Below are positions 18,753 to 26,775 of a stretch of 49,951 bases of DNA, piece after piece (positions within the stretch are counted from its first letter, which is position 1; each line of letters opens with the position of its first letter). A model generated the notes under the pieces. The model did no database searches and was not told where the DNA came from. It worked only from the letters and a program-made list of their open reading frames with translations. The DNA lies in assembly GCA_937944055.1 (NCBI GenBank), contig CALDZJ010000030.1, positions 1-49,951 of the forward strand, read 5' to 3'. The position numbers and the translations under genes were made by a program. This DNA is from an uncultured Verrucomicrobiales bacterium (lineage in GTDB: Bacteria; Verrucomicrobiota; Verrucomicrobiia; Verrucomicrobiales; Akkermansiaceae).

Positions 18753-19451
18753 TTACTGAGAGCCTCCGAGGTCGAGGCGGTTGATGTCGCGGATTAGGGT
18801 GGTTCCGCCATTCTTGAGGACCACAAAGCCCCCCACATCTTTGCTTCCACCGAGGATTGGTTCTTCGGCGCCGGTTGGGCGGGCTCCGCTTGAGATGACG
18901 AAGCCGGCTCCAGGGGTGGAAATGACTCCCTGACCGTTAAATTCGTAATAATAACATTGGCGAGTGTCGGAGGCATCTGAAGTGAGCTGGTGTTGCTCGG
19001 TGGGCAGGACTCCCCCGGCCCGCATGTCAGCGCGGCTCATTTCAGGGCTGAAGTAGACGCTTTTGGGGAGAAAGGTGGGTGAGCCAGCGCGGGACCATTC
19101 CTCTTCCTCATTACCGTCTTCATCAATCTCTTTAAATACGACCATCATCATGCGGCGATAGCGCTCTCGCTCGGTGGGATCATTATCGTTAAGGTCACTG
19201 TGGATGATTAAGCGGGCGCGTGTGTTATTATTCACTGCGAGGCTGCGAGCCTGAGCGAGGAGGCCTTCTCCCATGGCTAAACCGGCTGTGACTCCCTGCC
19301 CTTTACCGATCTGGTTGATTCCCACGGATGCAAGAGAGAGTAGAACCGCGATGATTGTCATGACCGCTAGGAGTTCCACGAGGCTAAATCCCTTTCGGAG
19401 AGTGCGCAAGGTCAGGGAACGAGCGCGAATTGATCGACTATTCTTAATCAT
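18753..19451 (-). CDS. Prepilin-like protein, Verru_Chthon cassette protein D type
   Basis: A 232-residue pseudopilin-like protein. The leader ends in RKGFSLVELLAVMTIIAVLL with a Gly-Phe cleavage site and Glu+5, and the helix continues as SLASVGINQIGKGQGVTAGL. The mature part contains EGLLAQARSLAVNNNTRARL, similar to GspH/FimT-like minor pseudopilins, which is the class Verru_Chthon protein D belongs to. It is the first of the three cassette genes here. The large cassette protein A (over 1,000 residues) that normally accompanies B, C and D is not next to them: galE lies upstream and tRNA-Leu downstream. Export by a type II-like or type IV pilus machinery encoded elsewhere is inferred. Confidence 0.65.
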   Translation of the reverse strand: MIKNSRSIRARSLTLRTLRKGFSLVELLAVMTIIAVLLSLASVGINQIGKGQGVTAGLAMGEGLLAQARSLAVNNNTRARLIIHSDLNDNDPTERERYRRMMMVVFKEIDEDGNEEEEWSRAGSPTFLPKSVYFSPEMSRADMRAGGVLPTEQHQLTSDASDTRQCYYYEFNGQGVISTPGAGFVISSGARPTGAEEPILGGSKDVGGFVVLKNGGTTLIRDINRLDLGGSQ

Positions 19452-19526
19452 TTTGTTGTCTAAAGATCGTTTGAAATTGGGAGGAGTTCAAGGGAAAAGT
19501 TGTAGTTACACTGTATTCTCGCTCTT

Positions 19527-20531
19527 TCATTCAGAAAAGTATCCCCGGTGGGGTGCGGACATCCATTTCCAGGCCGTTTCGATCATGGAGCGGGCGTCCC
19601 TCCGGGAGGCTTCCCAGCCGAGGCTCTCCTTGGCCATCGTAGGATCTGCGATGAGTTGTGCGGGATCGCCAGCCCGGCGTTGGCCATAGGTCACGGGGAC
19701 TTCTTGTCCCGTGACTTCCTTGGCCATATCGATGATTTCTTTGACTGAAATTCCAACTCCGGTGCCGAGGTTGCATTGAAGTGATGCTCCCCCGTTCATG
19801 AGGTGTCTTAGCGCGGCAAGATGAGCGCTGGCCAAGTCTTCTACGTGGATATAGTCGCGAATGCAGGTTCCGTCTGGCGTGGGGTAATCCGTCCCGAAGA
19901 CCGTTATCTCTGGGATTTCTCCCCTGACAGCCTTGAGGACCAGTGGGATGAGGTGTGTTTCAGGATCATGATCCTCACCGATCAGGCCATCGCTGGCGCA
20001 GCCACTGGCGTTAAAATAGCGCAGTGCGACGCTCTTTAAATCCCACGCGCTGTCGCAGTCATCGAGAATCCACTCCACCATTAACTTGCTTTTTCCGTAG
20101 GGGCTGAGGGGTTTTTGGGGGTGATCCTCGGTAAGTGGAAGCGTTTCAGGCTCGCCGTATGTGGCGCAGGTTGAAGAAAAGACGAAAGACGTGCAGGAGA
20201 ACTCCGCCATCACTTCAAGGAGGGTCAGCGGCTCGGCGGTGTTATTGCGATAATATTTTAGCGGGTCTGTCACGGACTCACCGACGTAGGCGTATGCGGC
20301 GAAGTGGATGACTCCTGAAAATTGGTGTTTTTTGAAAAGATCCCTTAGGAGCTCACGATCCCCGACCGCTCCGACGACCAGCTCGACGCCTTCGTCGACA
20401 ATTGCTCCGCGGTGCCCGTAGACCAAATTATCAAGAACGATCACCTGATAGCCTTCCGCGGCTAAAAGTCGGACGGTGTGTGAGCCGATGTAGCCAGCTC
20501 CTCCCGTGACGAGAACAGTTTGTTTTCCCAT
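19527..20531 (-). CDS. galE: UDP-glucose 4-epimerase
   Basis: A 334-residue extended-SDR epimerase that interconverts UDP-glucose and UDP-galactose in the cytosol. The NAD-binding motif is TGGAGYIGSHTVR at the N-terminus, DNLVYGHRGA follows, the catalytic Tyr-Lys lies in SPYGKSK, and the substrate-region motifs YFNASGC, DYPTPDGTCIRDYIHVEDLA and NLGTG are all present. The preferred ATG at 20531 gives MGKQTVLVTGG; an ATG nine bases upstream is equally possible, and a TTG at 20579 is unlikely. It is downstream of the rhomboid gene on the same strand. It probably supplies UDP-galactose for lipopolysaccharide or exopolysaccharide. Confidence 0.95.
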   Translation of the reverse strand: MGKQTVLVTGGAGYIGSHTVRLLAAEGYQVIVLDNLVYGHRGAIVDEGVELVVGAVGDRELLRDLFKKHQFSGVIHFAAYAYVGESVTDPLKYYRNNTAEPLTLLEVMAEFSCTSFVFSSTCATYGEPETLPLTEDHPQKPLSPYGKSKLMVEWILDDCDSAWDLKSVALRYFNASGCASDGLIGEDHDPETHLIPLVLKAVRGEIPEITVFGTDYPTPDGTCIRDYIHVEDLASAHLAALRHLMNGGASLQCNLGTGVGISVKEIIDMAKEVTGQEVPVTYGQRRAGDPAQLIADPTMAKESLGWEASRRDARSMIETAWKWMSAPHRGYFSE

Positions 20532-20600
20532 GTTTGCCATGTTGGCGCGCAGTGAATCAGGGCCGTGCGAACTCGTCAAACCATGACTCTTCAGAACTGC

Positions 20601-21461
20601 CTACTCGTTTTCGCTGGACTGTCTTCTCATCCGCGTGAGGTCATCGAGCGTCAGTAAGGGAGGAAAAAAACGTGGGATTAAAACCCAGCCGAGGAGCCCA
20701 CCTGTGAAGTGAGCGAGATGAGAGATTTCGAAGAGAAAAGGCCCAAACGCCTGTTCCAACCAAGTTCCTAGTTCTGACACGAGCGGCAAGGAGAGTCCCG
20801 GCGTCAGAAGAAAAAGAAAGGCGCTGGAAATTAAGACCCCCTTCCCCAGATTACGGGCTGAAGCGGGAATCAGGAGCATGCGCGAATCTGGCGAGAGCGC
20901 AAAGAAGGCTAAGAGCATGCCCATCACTCCGCCGGAAGCGCCCACGAGAAGGCCGCTGGGAAGATCTGAAAAGATCGCTTGGGCGGCTACGTGGGCTAGT
21001 CCCGCTCCTACGCTGCAAATTAAAAATAGGAAAAAAATCCTCCAACTACTCAAAACGTGGCTCAAGCGAGCAGAGGCGTAATAAAAAAGAACAGCATTGA
21101 GGCCGAGATGAGACCAATTCCCATGCAGCCAACTGTGGGTCAGAAAGCGCCAAATCTGCCCTGCACGTATCCCCTCCCAAGAGAGCCCTCCTCTAAGGTA
21201 AAAGGCCGTCACCGCCTCGTTCCCTCGCTGATGATAGATCGCGTAAGTTGCCAAATGGACCGCTAACATCACCAAGACCCCAAAAGTTGCGGTATTGAGC
21301 CCCGGATTCTGAAGCAGGACCCAGCGCGGCCCTCTTTGCTGATCCTCGCTCCTGAAAGTCACTAGGAAGAGAGACCATATGGAGAAGAAAACGCTCACCT
21401 TTTCTTTCGTTTTTTTCGCTTCTTGTTTCTTGCTGCGCTCTTGACAGAAGGGCCGCTCCAT
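20601..21461 (-). CDS. Rhomboid-family intramembrane serine protease
   Basis: A 286-residue polytopic membrane protein with the rhomboid fold. It has IWRFLTHSWLHGNWSHLGLN (the WR and HxxxxHxxxN region), the catalytic serine in GASGGVMGML, and the catalytic histidine in HLAHFTGGLLGW. Six or seven membrane helices are expected. It should cleave substrates inside or near membrane segments; its substrates are unknown. The start is uncertain: the ATG at 21461 leaves 21 bp to the divergent lysA start, whereas an in-frame ATG at 21497 would overlap lysA. Both divergent genes would then need to share a very compact promoter region. It has a charged N-terminal extension before the first helix. Confidence 0.88.
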   Translation of the reverse strand: MERPFCQERSKKQEAKKTKEKVSVFFSIWSLFLVTFRSEDQQRGPRWVLLQNPGLNTATFGVLVMLAVHLATYAIYHQRGNEAVTAFYLRGGLSWEGIRAGQIWRFLTHSWLHGNWSHLGLNAVLFYYASARLSHVLSSWRIFFLFLICSVGAGLAHVAAQAIFSDLPSGLLVGASGGVMGMLLAFFALSPDSRMLLIPASARNLGKGVLISSAFLFLLTPGLSLPLVSELGTWLEQAFGPFLFEISHLAHFTGGLLGWVLIPRFFPPLLTLDDLTRMRRQSSENE

Positions 21462-21482
21462 CGACCATACGCCCTCAATCCG

Positions 21483-22775
21483 ATGCATTCTTTTCACTAC
21501 TCAAAGGGCAGTCTCCACTGCGAAAACGTCTCCCTCTCCCAGCTCACAGCAGAACACGGCACGCCACTTTATGTTTACTCGGCCGAGACCTTTCGGGATC
21601 GTTTCACGAAGCTCGATACTGCTTTTGAGGGCATCGACCATGAGCTGGCTTACGCGGTGAAGGCGAATTCTAACCTCTCAGTGCTGCGCTTGCTGGCCGG
21701 GCTCGGAAGTGGCTTTGACATCGTCTCTGGCGGGGAGCTCTACCGCGTGATAAAAGCAGGAGGAGACCCTGCGAAGTGCACTTTTGCGGGAGTGGGCAAG
21801 ACACGGGCCGAGATCGAATACGCCTTAAAGGAAGGGATCTACTCGATCAATGTCGAGTCCGAGGAGGAGGCGGCTTTTATCAGTGAAGTGGCAGTGGAAA
21901 TGGACCTCACCGCGCCCATCGCCTTTCGGGTAAATCCCAATGTCGATGCGAAGACGCACAAATACATCTCGACCGGCAAGTCTGAGAATAAGTTCGGCAT
22001 CGATTTCGAGTTCATCAGAGCCGCCTACGAGCGCGCCTCGAGCCTCCCTAATCTCCAGCTTAAGGGGCTACAAATGCACATCGGTTCACAGCTCACCTCC
22101 GTAGAGCCCTTTGTGGAAGCGGTTAAAAAAGCGGCCCCTCTCGCGGCGGAGCTTAAGAGCAAGTATGGCATCGAATTCTTCTCAATTGGCGGAGGGATCG
22201 GCATTGTTTATGAGGAAGCCTTAGCCTCTGGAAAAGAAGCTTGGTGGACGGAGCAAGACGAGGCCACCCGTCCTCTCACGCCGGAGCGATACGCCAGCGC
22301 AATCATCCCCTCGCTCCAAGATCTCGGCTTGAAAATCCTCCTTGAGCCCGGCCGCTTCATTGCAGGGAATGCCGGAGTTCTCCTCACGGAATGCCTGTAT
22401 GAAAAGAAAGGGAGCAGTAAGACCTTTAAAATCGTCGACTCCGGAATGCACCATCTCATCCGGCCCGCACTTTATGAGGGGCACCACGAGATTGTCCCGC
22501 TGATCGAGCCGACCGGTGAGATGGAGTCCGTGGACGTTGTCGGGCCGATTTGTGAGAGCGGAGATTTCTTTTGCCAAAACCGTGAGCTGCCCCGCTTCAG
22601 CCCCGGAGAGGCTGTCGCTCTAATGAGCGCCGGGGCCTACGGAATGGTCATGGCCACCACTTATAATTCCCACCCTCTCCCGGCAGAAATTTTGGTGGAT
22701 GGGGCAGAGGCGAAACTCGTCCGAAAGCGCCAGACTTTCGATGACCTCATCGAGGCGGAAGAAGTTTCAATTTAA
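21483..22775 (+). CDS. lysA: Diaminopimelate decarboxylase
   Basis: A 430-residue fold-III PLP enzyme for the last step of lysine synthesis, converting meso-diaminopimelate to L-lysine. The PLP-binding lysine is Lys60 in AYAVKANSN. GSGFDIVSGGEL, HIGSQL, the phosphate-binding GGGIG, LEPGRFIAGNAG, and CESGDFF with the catalytic cysteine near the C-terminus all match LysA. I chose the ATG at 21483 because MHSFHYSKGSLHCENVSL matches the family start; an upstream ATG in the same frame would overlap the divergent rhomboid gene. A sigma-factor gene follows 40 bp downstream on the same strand. All key residues look intact. Confidence 0.96.
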   Translation: MHSFHYSKGSLHCENVSLSQLTAEHGTPLYVYSAETFRDRFTKLDTAFEGIDHELAYAVKANSNLSVLRLLAGLGSGFDIVSGGELYRVIKAGGDPAKCTFAGVGKTRAEIEYALKEGIYSINVESEEEAAFISEVAVEMDLTAPIAFRVNPNVDAKTHKYISTGKSENKFGIDFEFIRAAYERASSLPNLQLKGLQMHIGSQLTSVEPFVEAVKKAAPLAAELKSKYGIEFFSIGGGIGIVYEEALASGKEAWWTEQDEATRPLTPERYASAIIPSLQDLGLKILLEPGRFIAGNAGVLLTECLYEKKGSSKTFKIVDSGMHHLIRPALYEGHHEIVPLIEPTGEMESVDVVGPICESGDFFCQNRELPRFSPGEAVALMSAGAYGMVMATTYNSHPLPAEILVDGAEAKLVRKRQTFDDLIEAEEVSI

Positions 22776-22815
22776 AACGCGACTCCCAGCCTCTCTGGCG
22801 GTTAGATCAGCGGAG

Positions 22816-23400
22816 ATGGCTGATCAATCGAACGAGGAAGACGTGGCTTTAATGGCCCGGATCGCTCGTGACGATGAAGAAGCCTTCCGTATTTTGGTGG
22901 AAAAACATCAGCATGCCGTGGTGGGCACGGTTGCTAAGATGACGAATCATTCGGCAGATAGTGAGGACATCGCCCAGCAAGTCTTTTTAAGGCTTTGGAA
23001 ATCGGCTAAGCGCTATCAGGCGACCGCAAAATTCACGACCTTCCTTTTCACCATCACTCGGAATCTCGTCTTTAATGCCACCCGTAAAAAATCGCGTCGG
23101 AAGGAACACTCGCTGGACGAGCAAGAGGAGCAATGGCAACGATCGATCGAGGACCCGAATCATTCCGCACGCCCGGACCAGTCACTCGCCGCCGCGGAGT
23201 TAAGAAAAGCGATTGATCTTGCGATCTCGGAACTGCCTGAAAAGCAGCGCCTCGCGCTTATTTTAAGGCGCTATGAAAACATGCCTTACGAGGAAATCGC
23301 TGGAGTCCTAAAGCTCTCTGTCTCGGCCGTAAAGAGCCAGCTCTTCCGCGCGCGGGCTGCCCTACGTGAATCACTGGGCACTTATCTTGAGGGGCGCTAA
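22816..23400 (+). CDS. ECF-type RNA polymerase sigma factor
   Basis: A 194-residue sigma-70-family factor. Region 2 covers about residues 20-90 (DEEAFRILVEKHQHAVVGTV, then DSEDIAQQVFLRLWKSAKRY), and region 4 has the helix-turn-helix LPEKQRLALILRRYENMPYE followed by EIAGVLKLSVSAVKSQLFRA. I chose the ATG at 22816 (MADQSNEEDVALM), preceded by CGGAG; the longer frame runs into lysA. Unlike the other ECF gene in this window it has no obvious anti-sigma partner next to it: the next gene is convergent. The regulon is unknown. It differs clearly in sequence from the factor at 16.0-16.5 kb. Confidence 0.92.
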   Translation: MADQSNEEDVALMARIARDDEEAFRILVEKHQHAVVGTVAKMTNHSADSEDIAQQVFLRLWKSAKRYQATAKFTTFLFTITRNLVFNATRKKSRRKEHSLDEQEEQWQRSIEDPNHSARPDQSLAAAELRKAIDLAISELPEKQRLALILRRYENMPYEEIAGVLKLSVSAVKSQLFRARAALRESLGTYLEGR

Positions 23401-23401
23401 A

Positions 23402-23977
23402 TCAGTCCTTGGGGAGCTCTGTGAAGACTCTCCAATTCAATTCGCCATAGTCGATCTTTTGTAACTCGTATGCGTAGATCGCATCGTCATTATACGGGTC
23501 GATCGTGACCGCGAGATCGATCAGGGCGCGAGCGAGCAAGAGATTCTTCTCGCCCTTTTGCTCGAAGAGCGTTTCGGCCCGGGTCACAAAGAGCGTGGCG
23601 AGAGTCCTCGGGCTGTATTCCGCCTCAACTGCTTTTGGCAAAATCCCCTTCGCGAGCTGCGACCTCGTCACCACCGCTCGCCGATTACGTGAGGAAAGAT
23701 GCAGCGCTAAGCCGAGTGCCTTGCGGGCGAAATCGAGAGAGGCTTTATCTGCCTTCCGCGTGACCACCCAATTCGTGGCAAAGCTTGCCATCGCCCCGGC
23801 ATATTCATCGCGCTCCCGGTCTAGGAGGCCTAAGCCCTCTTTAAAAATGCTCTCACGGATTAAAGGGGCTTTGAATTCAAAGCCCTTAATCTCTTTGACC
23901 TCCTTGGCATCTTCCTGTGCCGCTAAAGCAAGAGCCATCAGCCACACGAGGCACGCTTGTCTTAGTAGGCGAATCAC
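23402..23977 (-). CDS. Exported protein of unknown function, TPR-like
   Basis: A 191-residue protein that I do not recognise. With the GTG start at 23977 it has a signal peptide (IRLLRQACLVWLMALALA, then AQ). The mature part is helical and TPR-like, with segments such as SLDFARKALGLALHLSSRNR and LLLARALIDLAVTIDPYNDD. The longer frame upstream has no signal and would run through the divergent cyclo-ligase gene. Its 3' end is one base from the stop of the convergent sigma-factor gene. It is divergent from 5-FTHF cyclo-ligase with about 19 bp between starts. A periplasmic scaffold or binding role is possible but unsupported. Confidence 0.6.
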   Translation of the reverse strand: MIRLLRQACLVWLMALALAAQEDAKEVKEIKGFEFKAPLIRESIFKEGLGLLDRERDEYAGAMASFATNWVVTRKADKASLDFARKALGLALHLSSRNRRAVVTRSQLAKGILPKAVEAEYSPRTLATLFVTRAETLFEQKGEKNLLLARALIDLAVTIDPYNDDAIYAYELQKIDYGELNWRVFTELPKD

Positions 23978-23996
23978 CCTTATAGTTTTCGACAAG

Positions 23997-24584
23997 ATGA
24001 GAGGGAAAACAAGAGTCAAAGCGGGACTCCACGCGCAGAAAAAAGACCTGCGCATCCAGATGCGATCCCGCCTCGCTTCCCTGCCCCTTGCCGAGCGCCA
24101 GTCCCAATCCCAAGAGATTTGTAAACAGCTCAGCCTCATCCTGCCGACTGGGGCGCGGGTCGCCCTCTTTGCGGGCTTAGCGCGCGAGGTCCACTTGCTG
24201 AGTCTTCTGGAGACTGAAAAAGAAGACAAAGGCCGCTCATGGTATCTTCCGCGAGTGGTCGCAGAATCGGGGACCAAGTCGCGGATGGATTTCCAGCCCG
24301 TAGACGCTGCCACGAAGCTCAAAAAAAGTGCCCTTGGGATCATGGAACCGCAGGCTGGGCCCGCAGCGCAGCAGCTCGATGTTATCGTCTGCCCCGGGCT
24401 CGCTTTCACGGCCCAAGGAGAGCGCCTCGGACAAGGTGGCGGCTTTTATGATCGTGCTCTTGCCAAATTCCCCTCCGCTCGTTTTATCGGCGTTTGCTTC
24501 TCTTGCCAACTCCTTGAGGTGCTCCCCAGCGAGGCGCATGACATCAAAATGGCACAGGTTCTCACGCCCCTTCAGGGACCTTGA
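23997..24584 (+). CDS. 5-formyltetrahydrofolate cyclo-ligase
   Basis: A 195-residue ATP-dependent enzyme of one-carbon metabolism that converts 5-formyl-THF to 5,10-methenyl-THF. The family features are the basic N-terminal helix (KKDLRIQMRSRLASLPLAER), VALFAGL, and the ATP/substrate loop GQGGGFYDRAL, followed by IGVCFSCQL. The length is normal for YgfA/FAU1-type enzymes. The ATG at 23997 gives the expected N-terminus; the upstream in-frame extension lies opposite the divergent exported-protein gene. Its 3' end overlaps the 3' end of convergent apaG by 23 bp. Confidence 0.93.
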   Translation: MRGKTRVKAGLHAQKKDLRIQMRSRLASLPLAERQSQSQEICKQLSLILPTGARVALFAGLAREVHLLSLLETEKEDKGRSWYLPRVVAESGTKSRMDFQPVDAATKLKKSALGIMEPQAGPAAQQLDVIVCPGLAFTAQGERLGQGGGFYDRALAKFPSARFIGVCFSCQLLEVLPSEAHDIKMAQVLTPLQGP

Positions 24585-24942
24585 GGTGGAAGTCTGGGAT
24601 CCTCACGCGCACTCCGCCACCTGATTCTTTTTTGCCGAAAAATGCCCCGCTCGCGACGCTGTCTCGCCCCACCGTGTGATAAGAATTATAGCTAAAGCGC
24701 TCCCCTGCCTTGATGGTAGGAGTCTCCCCTACCACGCCCTCGCCCTCCACCACCGTGGTATCTCCTGTGGTGTCTTTTACGATCCATTTGCGCCCAGCAA
24801 TCGTCACCGCCTCCCCTGAATCATTCACGATTGTCAGAAAATAAACGAAGGGATGGGGCTTCTCCTCTGGCGCATCAAGATGGGGCATAAAGATCACATC
24901 CTCTACTAGGACCCGTAAACCAGGCAGTTCATCAAAGCTCAT
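24562..24942 (-). CDS. apaG: ApaG/DUF525-domain protein
   Basis: A 126-residue single-domain ApaG protein with an FN3-like beta sandwich. Family features visible are the FVYFLTIVNDSGEAVTIAGR strand region, the RKWIVKDTTG motif, GEGVVGETPTIKAGERFSY and GAFFG. ApaG proteins bind pyrophosphate-type ligands and have been linked to Co2+/Mg2+ phenotypes, but the molecular role is not settled. The ATG at 24942 is preferred over a GTG two codons upstream. It overlaps the convergent cyclo-ligase gene at the 3' ends. Confidence 0.9.
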   Translation of the reverse strand: MSFDELPGLRVLVEDVIFMPHLDAPEEKPHPFVYFLTIVNDSGEAVTIAGRKWIVKDTTGDTTVVEGEGVVGETPTIKAGERFSYNSYHTVGRDSVASGAFFGKKESGGGVRVRIPDFHLKVPEGA

Positions 24943-25023
24943 CCCCACTCGGGGAGCTTAGCTTTCTTAACGCTCCGGGGCAAGACCCCCTTAAACCACT
25001 CGCACAACTTGCGAAACGAGCAC

Positions 25024-25044
25024 ATCGCGATACCTTCTCGCGAT
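25024..25044 (+). promoter_or_regulatory. Hairpin abutting the thiD start codon
   Basis: A perfect 7-bp inverted repeat, ATCGCGA / TCGCGAT, with a 7-base loop ends exactly at the base before the thiD ATG. In mRNA it would cover the ribosome-landing zone. No TPP riboswitch core is visible upstream. Confidence 0.4.
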
Positions 25045-25848
25045 ATGAATAGCTCGATCGCCATGACCATTGCCGGATCTGATTGCTCTGCCGGAGCAGG
25101 ATTACAGGCGGATTTGAAAACCTTTGCGAGCCTCGGAGTGCATGGGCTCACGGCGGTCAGCTGTGTGGTCTCAGAGACTCCGCTTCAGGTGAACACGGTC
25201 CATCCCGTGCCGCCCGTAGTCCTCCAAGACCAAATCAGCCTCCTGCTAGAGAGCTACCCCGTCGCGGCCGTAAAGACAGGCATGCTTTACTCCAAAGCCC
25301 ACATCGTAGCCGTCAGCGAACTCATTGCAGATTTACAAGCTCCCGTGGTGGTTGACCCCGTGATGGTGGCCTCAACGGGCGATCCACTCTTAGAAGAAGA
25401 CGCCCTGCAAGCGATCGCTGAGCGCCTTTTGCCAAATGCCCAAGTCATGACGCCCAACATCCCCGAGGCCGAACTCCTCCTCTCCACCAAGATCGAAAGC
25501 TTCGAGCAGCAGCAAGCCGCCGCGCAGGAATTAGCGAATCGCTACAATCTCGCCTGCTACCTCAAGGGAGGCCACGCCAAGGAAGATCAAAAGCACCGTG
25601 ATGTCCTCGCCTCCGCAGGGGAGGTGGAATTTTTCGAAGCCCCGCATCTCGAACTTCCGCAGAGCCATGGGACTGGCTGCACTCTTGCGGCCGCTCTCAC
25701 CGCTGGACTGGCCAATGGCCTCTCGCTCTCTGAAGCCTCGAAGCAAGCTCAGCGCTTCACTCATCAGGCGCTGAAGAATTCCCTCATTTGGACCAGCCCC
25801 ACGAGTGGCGCACAAATCAGTCATTTAGCCCAAACTCAAGAAATTTGA
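25045..25848 (+). CDS. thiD: Hydroxymethylpyrimidine/phosphomethylpyrimidine kinase
   Basis: A 267-residue ribokinase-fold kinase of thiamine synthesis, phosphorylating HMP and then HMP-phosphate. It starts with AMTIAGSDCSAGAGLQADLK, the classic ThiD N-terminus. DPVMVASTGD, TPNIPEAELL and the C-terminal anion-hole motif HGTGCTLAAALTAGLA, with its catalytic region, follow. I chose the ATG at 25045, which gives MNSSIAMTIAGSD; the longer frame adds 12 residues without family similarity. A short hairpin sits directly before this ATG. No other thiamine genes are adjacent; apaG is divergent and an outer-membrane protein gene follows 140 bp downstream. Confidence 0.95.
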   Translation: MNSSIAMTIAGSDCSAGAGLQADLKTFASLGVHGLTAVSCVVSETPLQVNTVHPVPPVVLQDQISLLLESYPVAAVKTGMLYSKAHIVAVSELIADLQAPVVVDPVMVASTGDPLLEEDALQAIAERLLPNAQVMTPNIPEAELLLSTKIESFEQQQAAAQELANRYNLACYLKGGHAKEDQKHRDVLASAGEVEFFEAPHLELPQSHGTGCTLAAALTAGLANGLSLSEASKQAQRFTHQALKNSLIWTSPTSGAQISHLAQTQEI

Positions 25849-25988
25849 GATCTGGATTCTTCGAATAAATATCGTTTTGCTCACGTCGATTCACTTGCAC
25901 CAGCGAAGTTTCATTCCATACTCTCTGGAGGTCAAAAAAAGGCCCCCGAAAAACCGGCCACCTCGGCTGGCAAAATCTAAATAAAACT

Positions 25989-26645
25989 ATGAAAAAACAC
26001 ATTGCTACCGCGGCTTTTGTCGCACTCTCGTCTCCTGCTTTTGCAGACTTCCAAGGCCTCGTTGATCGTCATGACGACGCCCAAGTTTCCCTCCTCGGTG
26101 CTGTTGGTGATACCGTTGGGACCGTTGGCCGTGGAATCGGAAATGTTGGCCGTGGTGTTCTGGGCACTCCATCACGGGTCGCTGGCGTGAATGATGGCCT
26201 GCCTCCGATGCTTGCTAAAGGCACTCAAGAGTTCGGTGTTTCCGGAAGCATCAACTTCGCAGATGACATCGTCTACAATCTTGACCTCACCTACGGCTGG
26301 TTCATCAAGGATCGCTGGCAGGTCGGTTTCGAGCTCGGACTTCAGGGGGAGGACAGTGACTTCGGTTTCGGCCTCGGTCTCTTCACTGAGTATAACTTCC
26401 AGTTCAACGAGACCTCCAAGTGGGTCCCATTCATCGGCTTCTCAGCACAATGGGCTCGCCTTGATTCTGATGTTTTAGACGCCAGCTCGATCGCCCTCGG
26501 CCTCGATCTTGGTGTGAAATACTTCATCCGCGAAAACATCGCGATCAGTTTCGCGCTCGGTGCTGAATTTGGCTTCGATGACGTCTTCCCCGGGGGAGAT
26601 GACTTCCAGGAGCAGATCAACATCGGAACACGCTTCTACTTCTAA
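25989..26645 (+). CDS. Outer-membrane beta-barrel protein
   Basis: A 218-residue protein with a clean signal peptide (MKKHIATAAFVALSSPAFA). A glycine-rich stretch at about residues 35-65 (GDTVGTVGRGIGNVGRGVLG) precedes alternating beta strands such as NLDLTYGWFIKDRWQVGFEL and FGFGLGLFTEYNFQF. It ends in IGTRFYF, the C-terminal aromatic typical of outer-membrane barrels recognised by BamA. An 8- to 10-strand OmpW/OmpA-like barrel is likely, with no specific function assigned. It is a single gene with about 140 bp upstream and a strong terminator downstream. The early glycine-rich segment has internal repeats of a V-G-R-G-I/V type. Confidence 0.8.
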   Translation: MKKHIATAAFVALSSPAFADFQGLVDRHDDAQVSLLGAVGDTVGTVGRGIGNVGRGVLGTPSRVAGVNDGLPPMLAKGTQEFGVSGSINFADDIVYNLDLTYGWFIKDRWQVGFELGLQGEDSDFGFGLGLFTEYNFQFNETSKWVPFIGFSAQWARLDSDVLDASSIALGLDLGVKYFIRENIAISFALGAEFGFDDVFPGGDDFQEQINIGTRFYF

Positions 26646-26685
26646 AAAATCAGCAGACTCTCCCACGGAGAGAAGCTTCTTAAAG

Positions 26686-26720
26686 AAAACCTCGTCCGTT
26701 CTTTCGGGCGGGGTTTTTTT
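26686..26720 (+). terminator. Rho-independent terminator after the outer-membrane protein gene
   Basis: AAAACCTCGTCCG and CGGGCGGGGTTTT form a 13-bp stem with two G-T pairs and the loop TTCTTT, followed by a T-run. It starts 41 bp after the stop codon. Confidence 0.92.
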
Positions 26721-26775
26721 CTTCCCCCCAGCTCCCCCAGCTCCCCTGCTCAGCCAATGCTCTGGGAGAGGTGGA

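Noticed and set aside
24949-25044. TPP riboswitch upstream of thiD
   Set aside because: No CUGAGA-type core or matching stems; only the short hairpin at the start codon is present.
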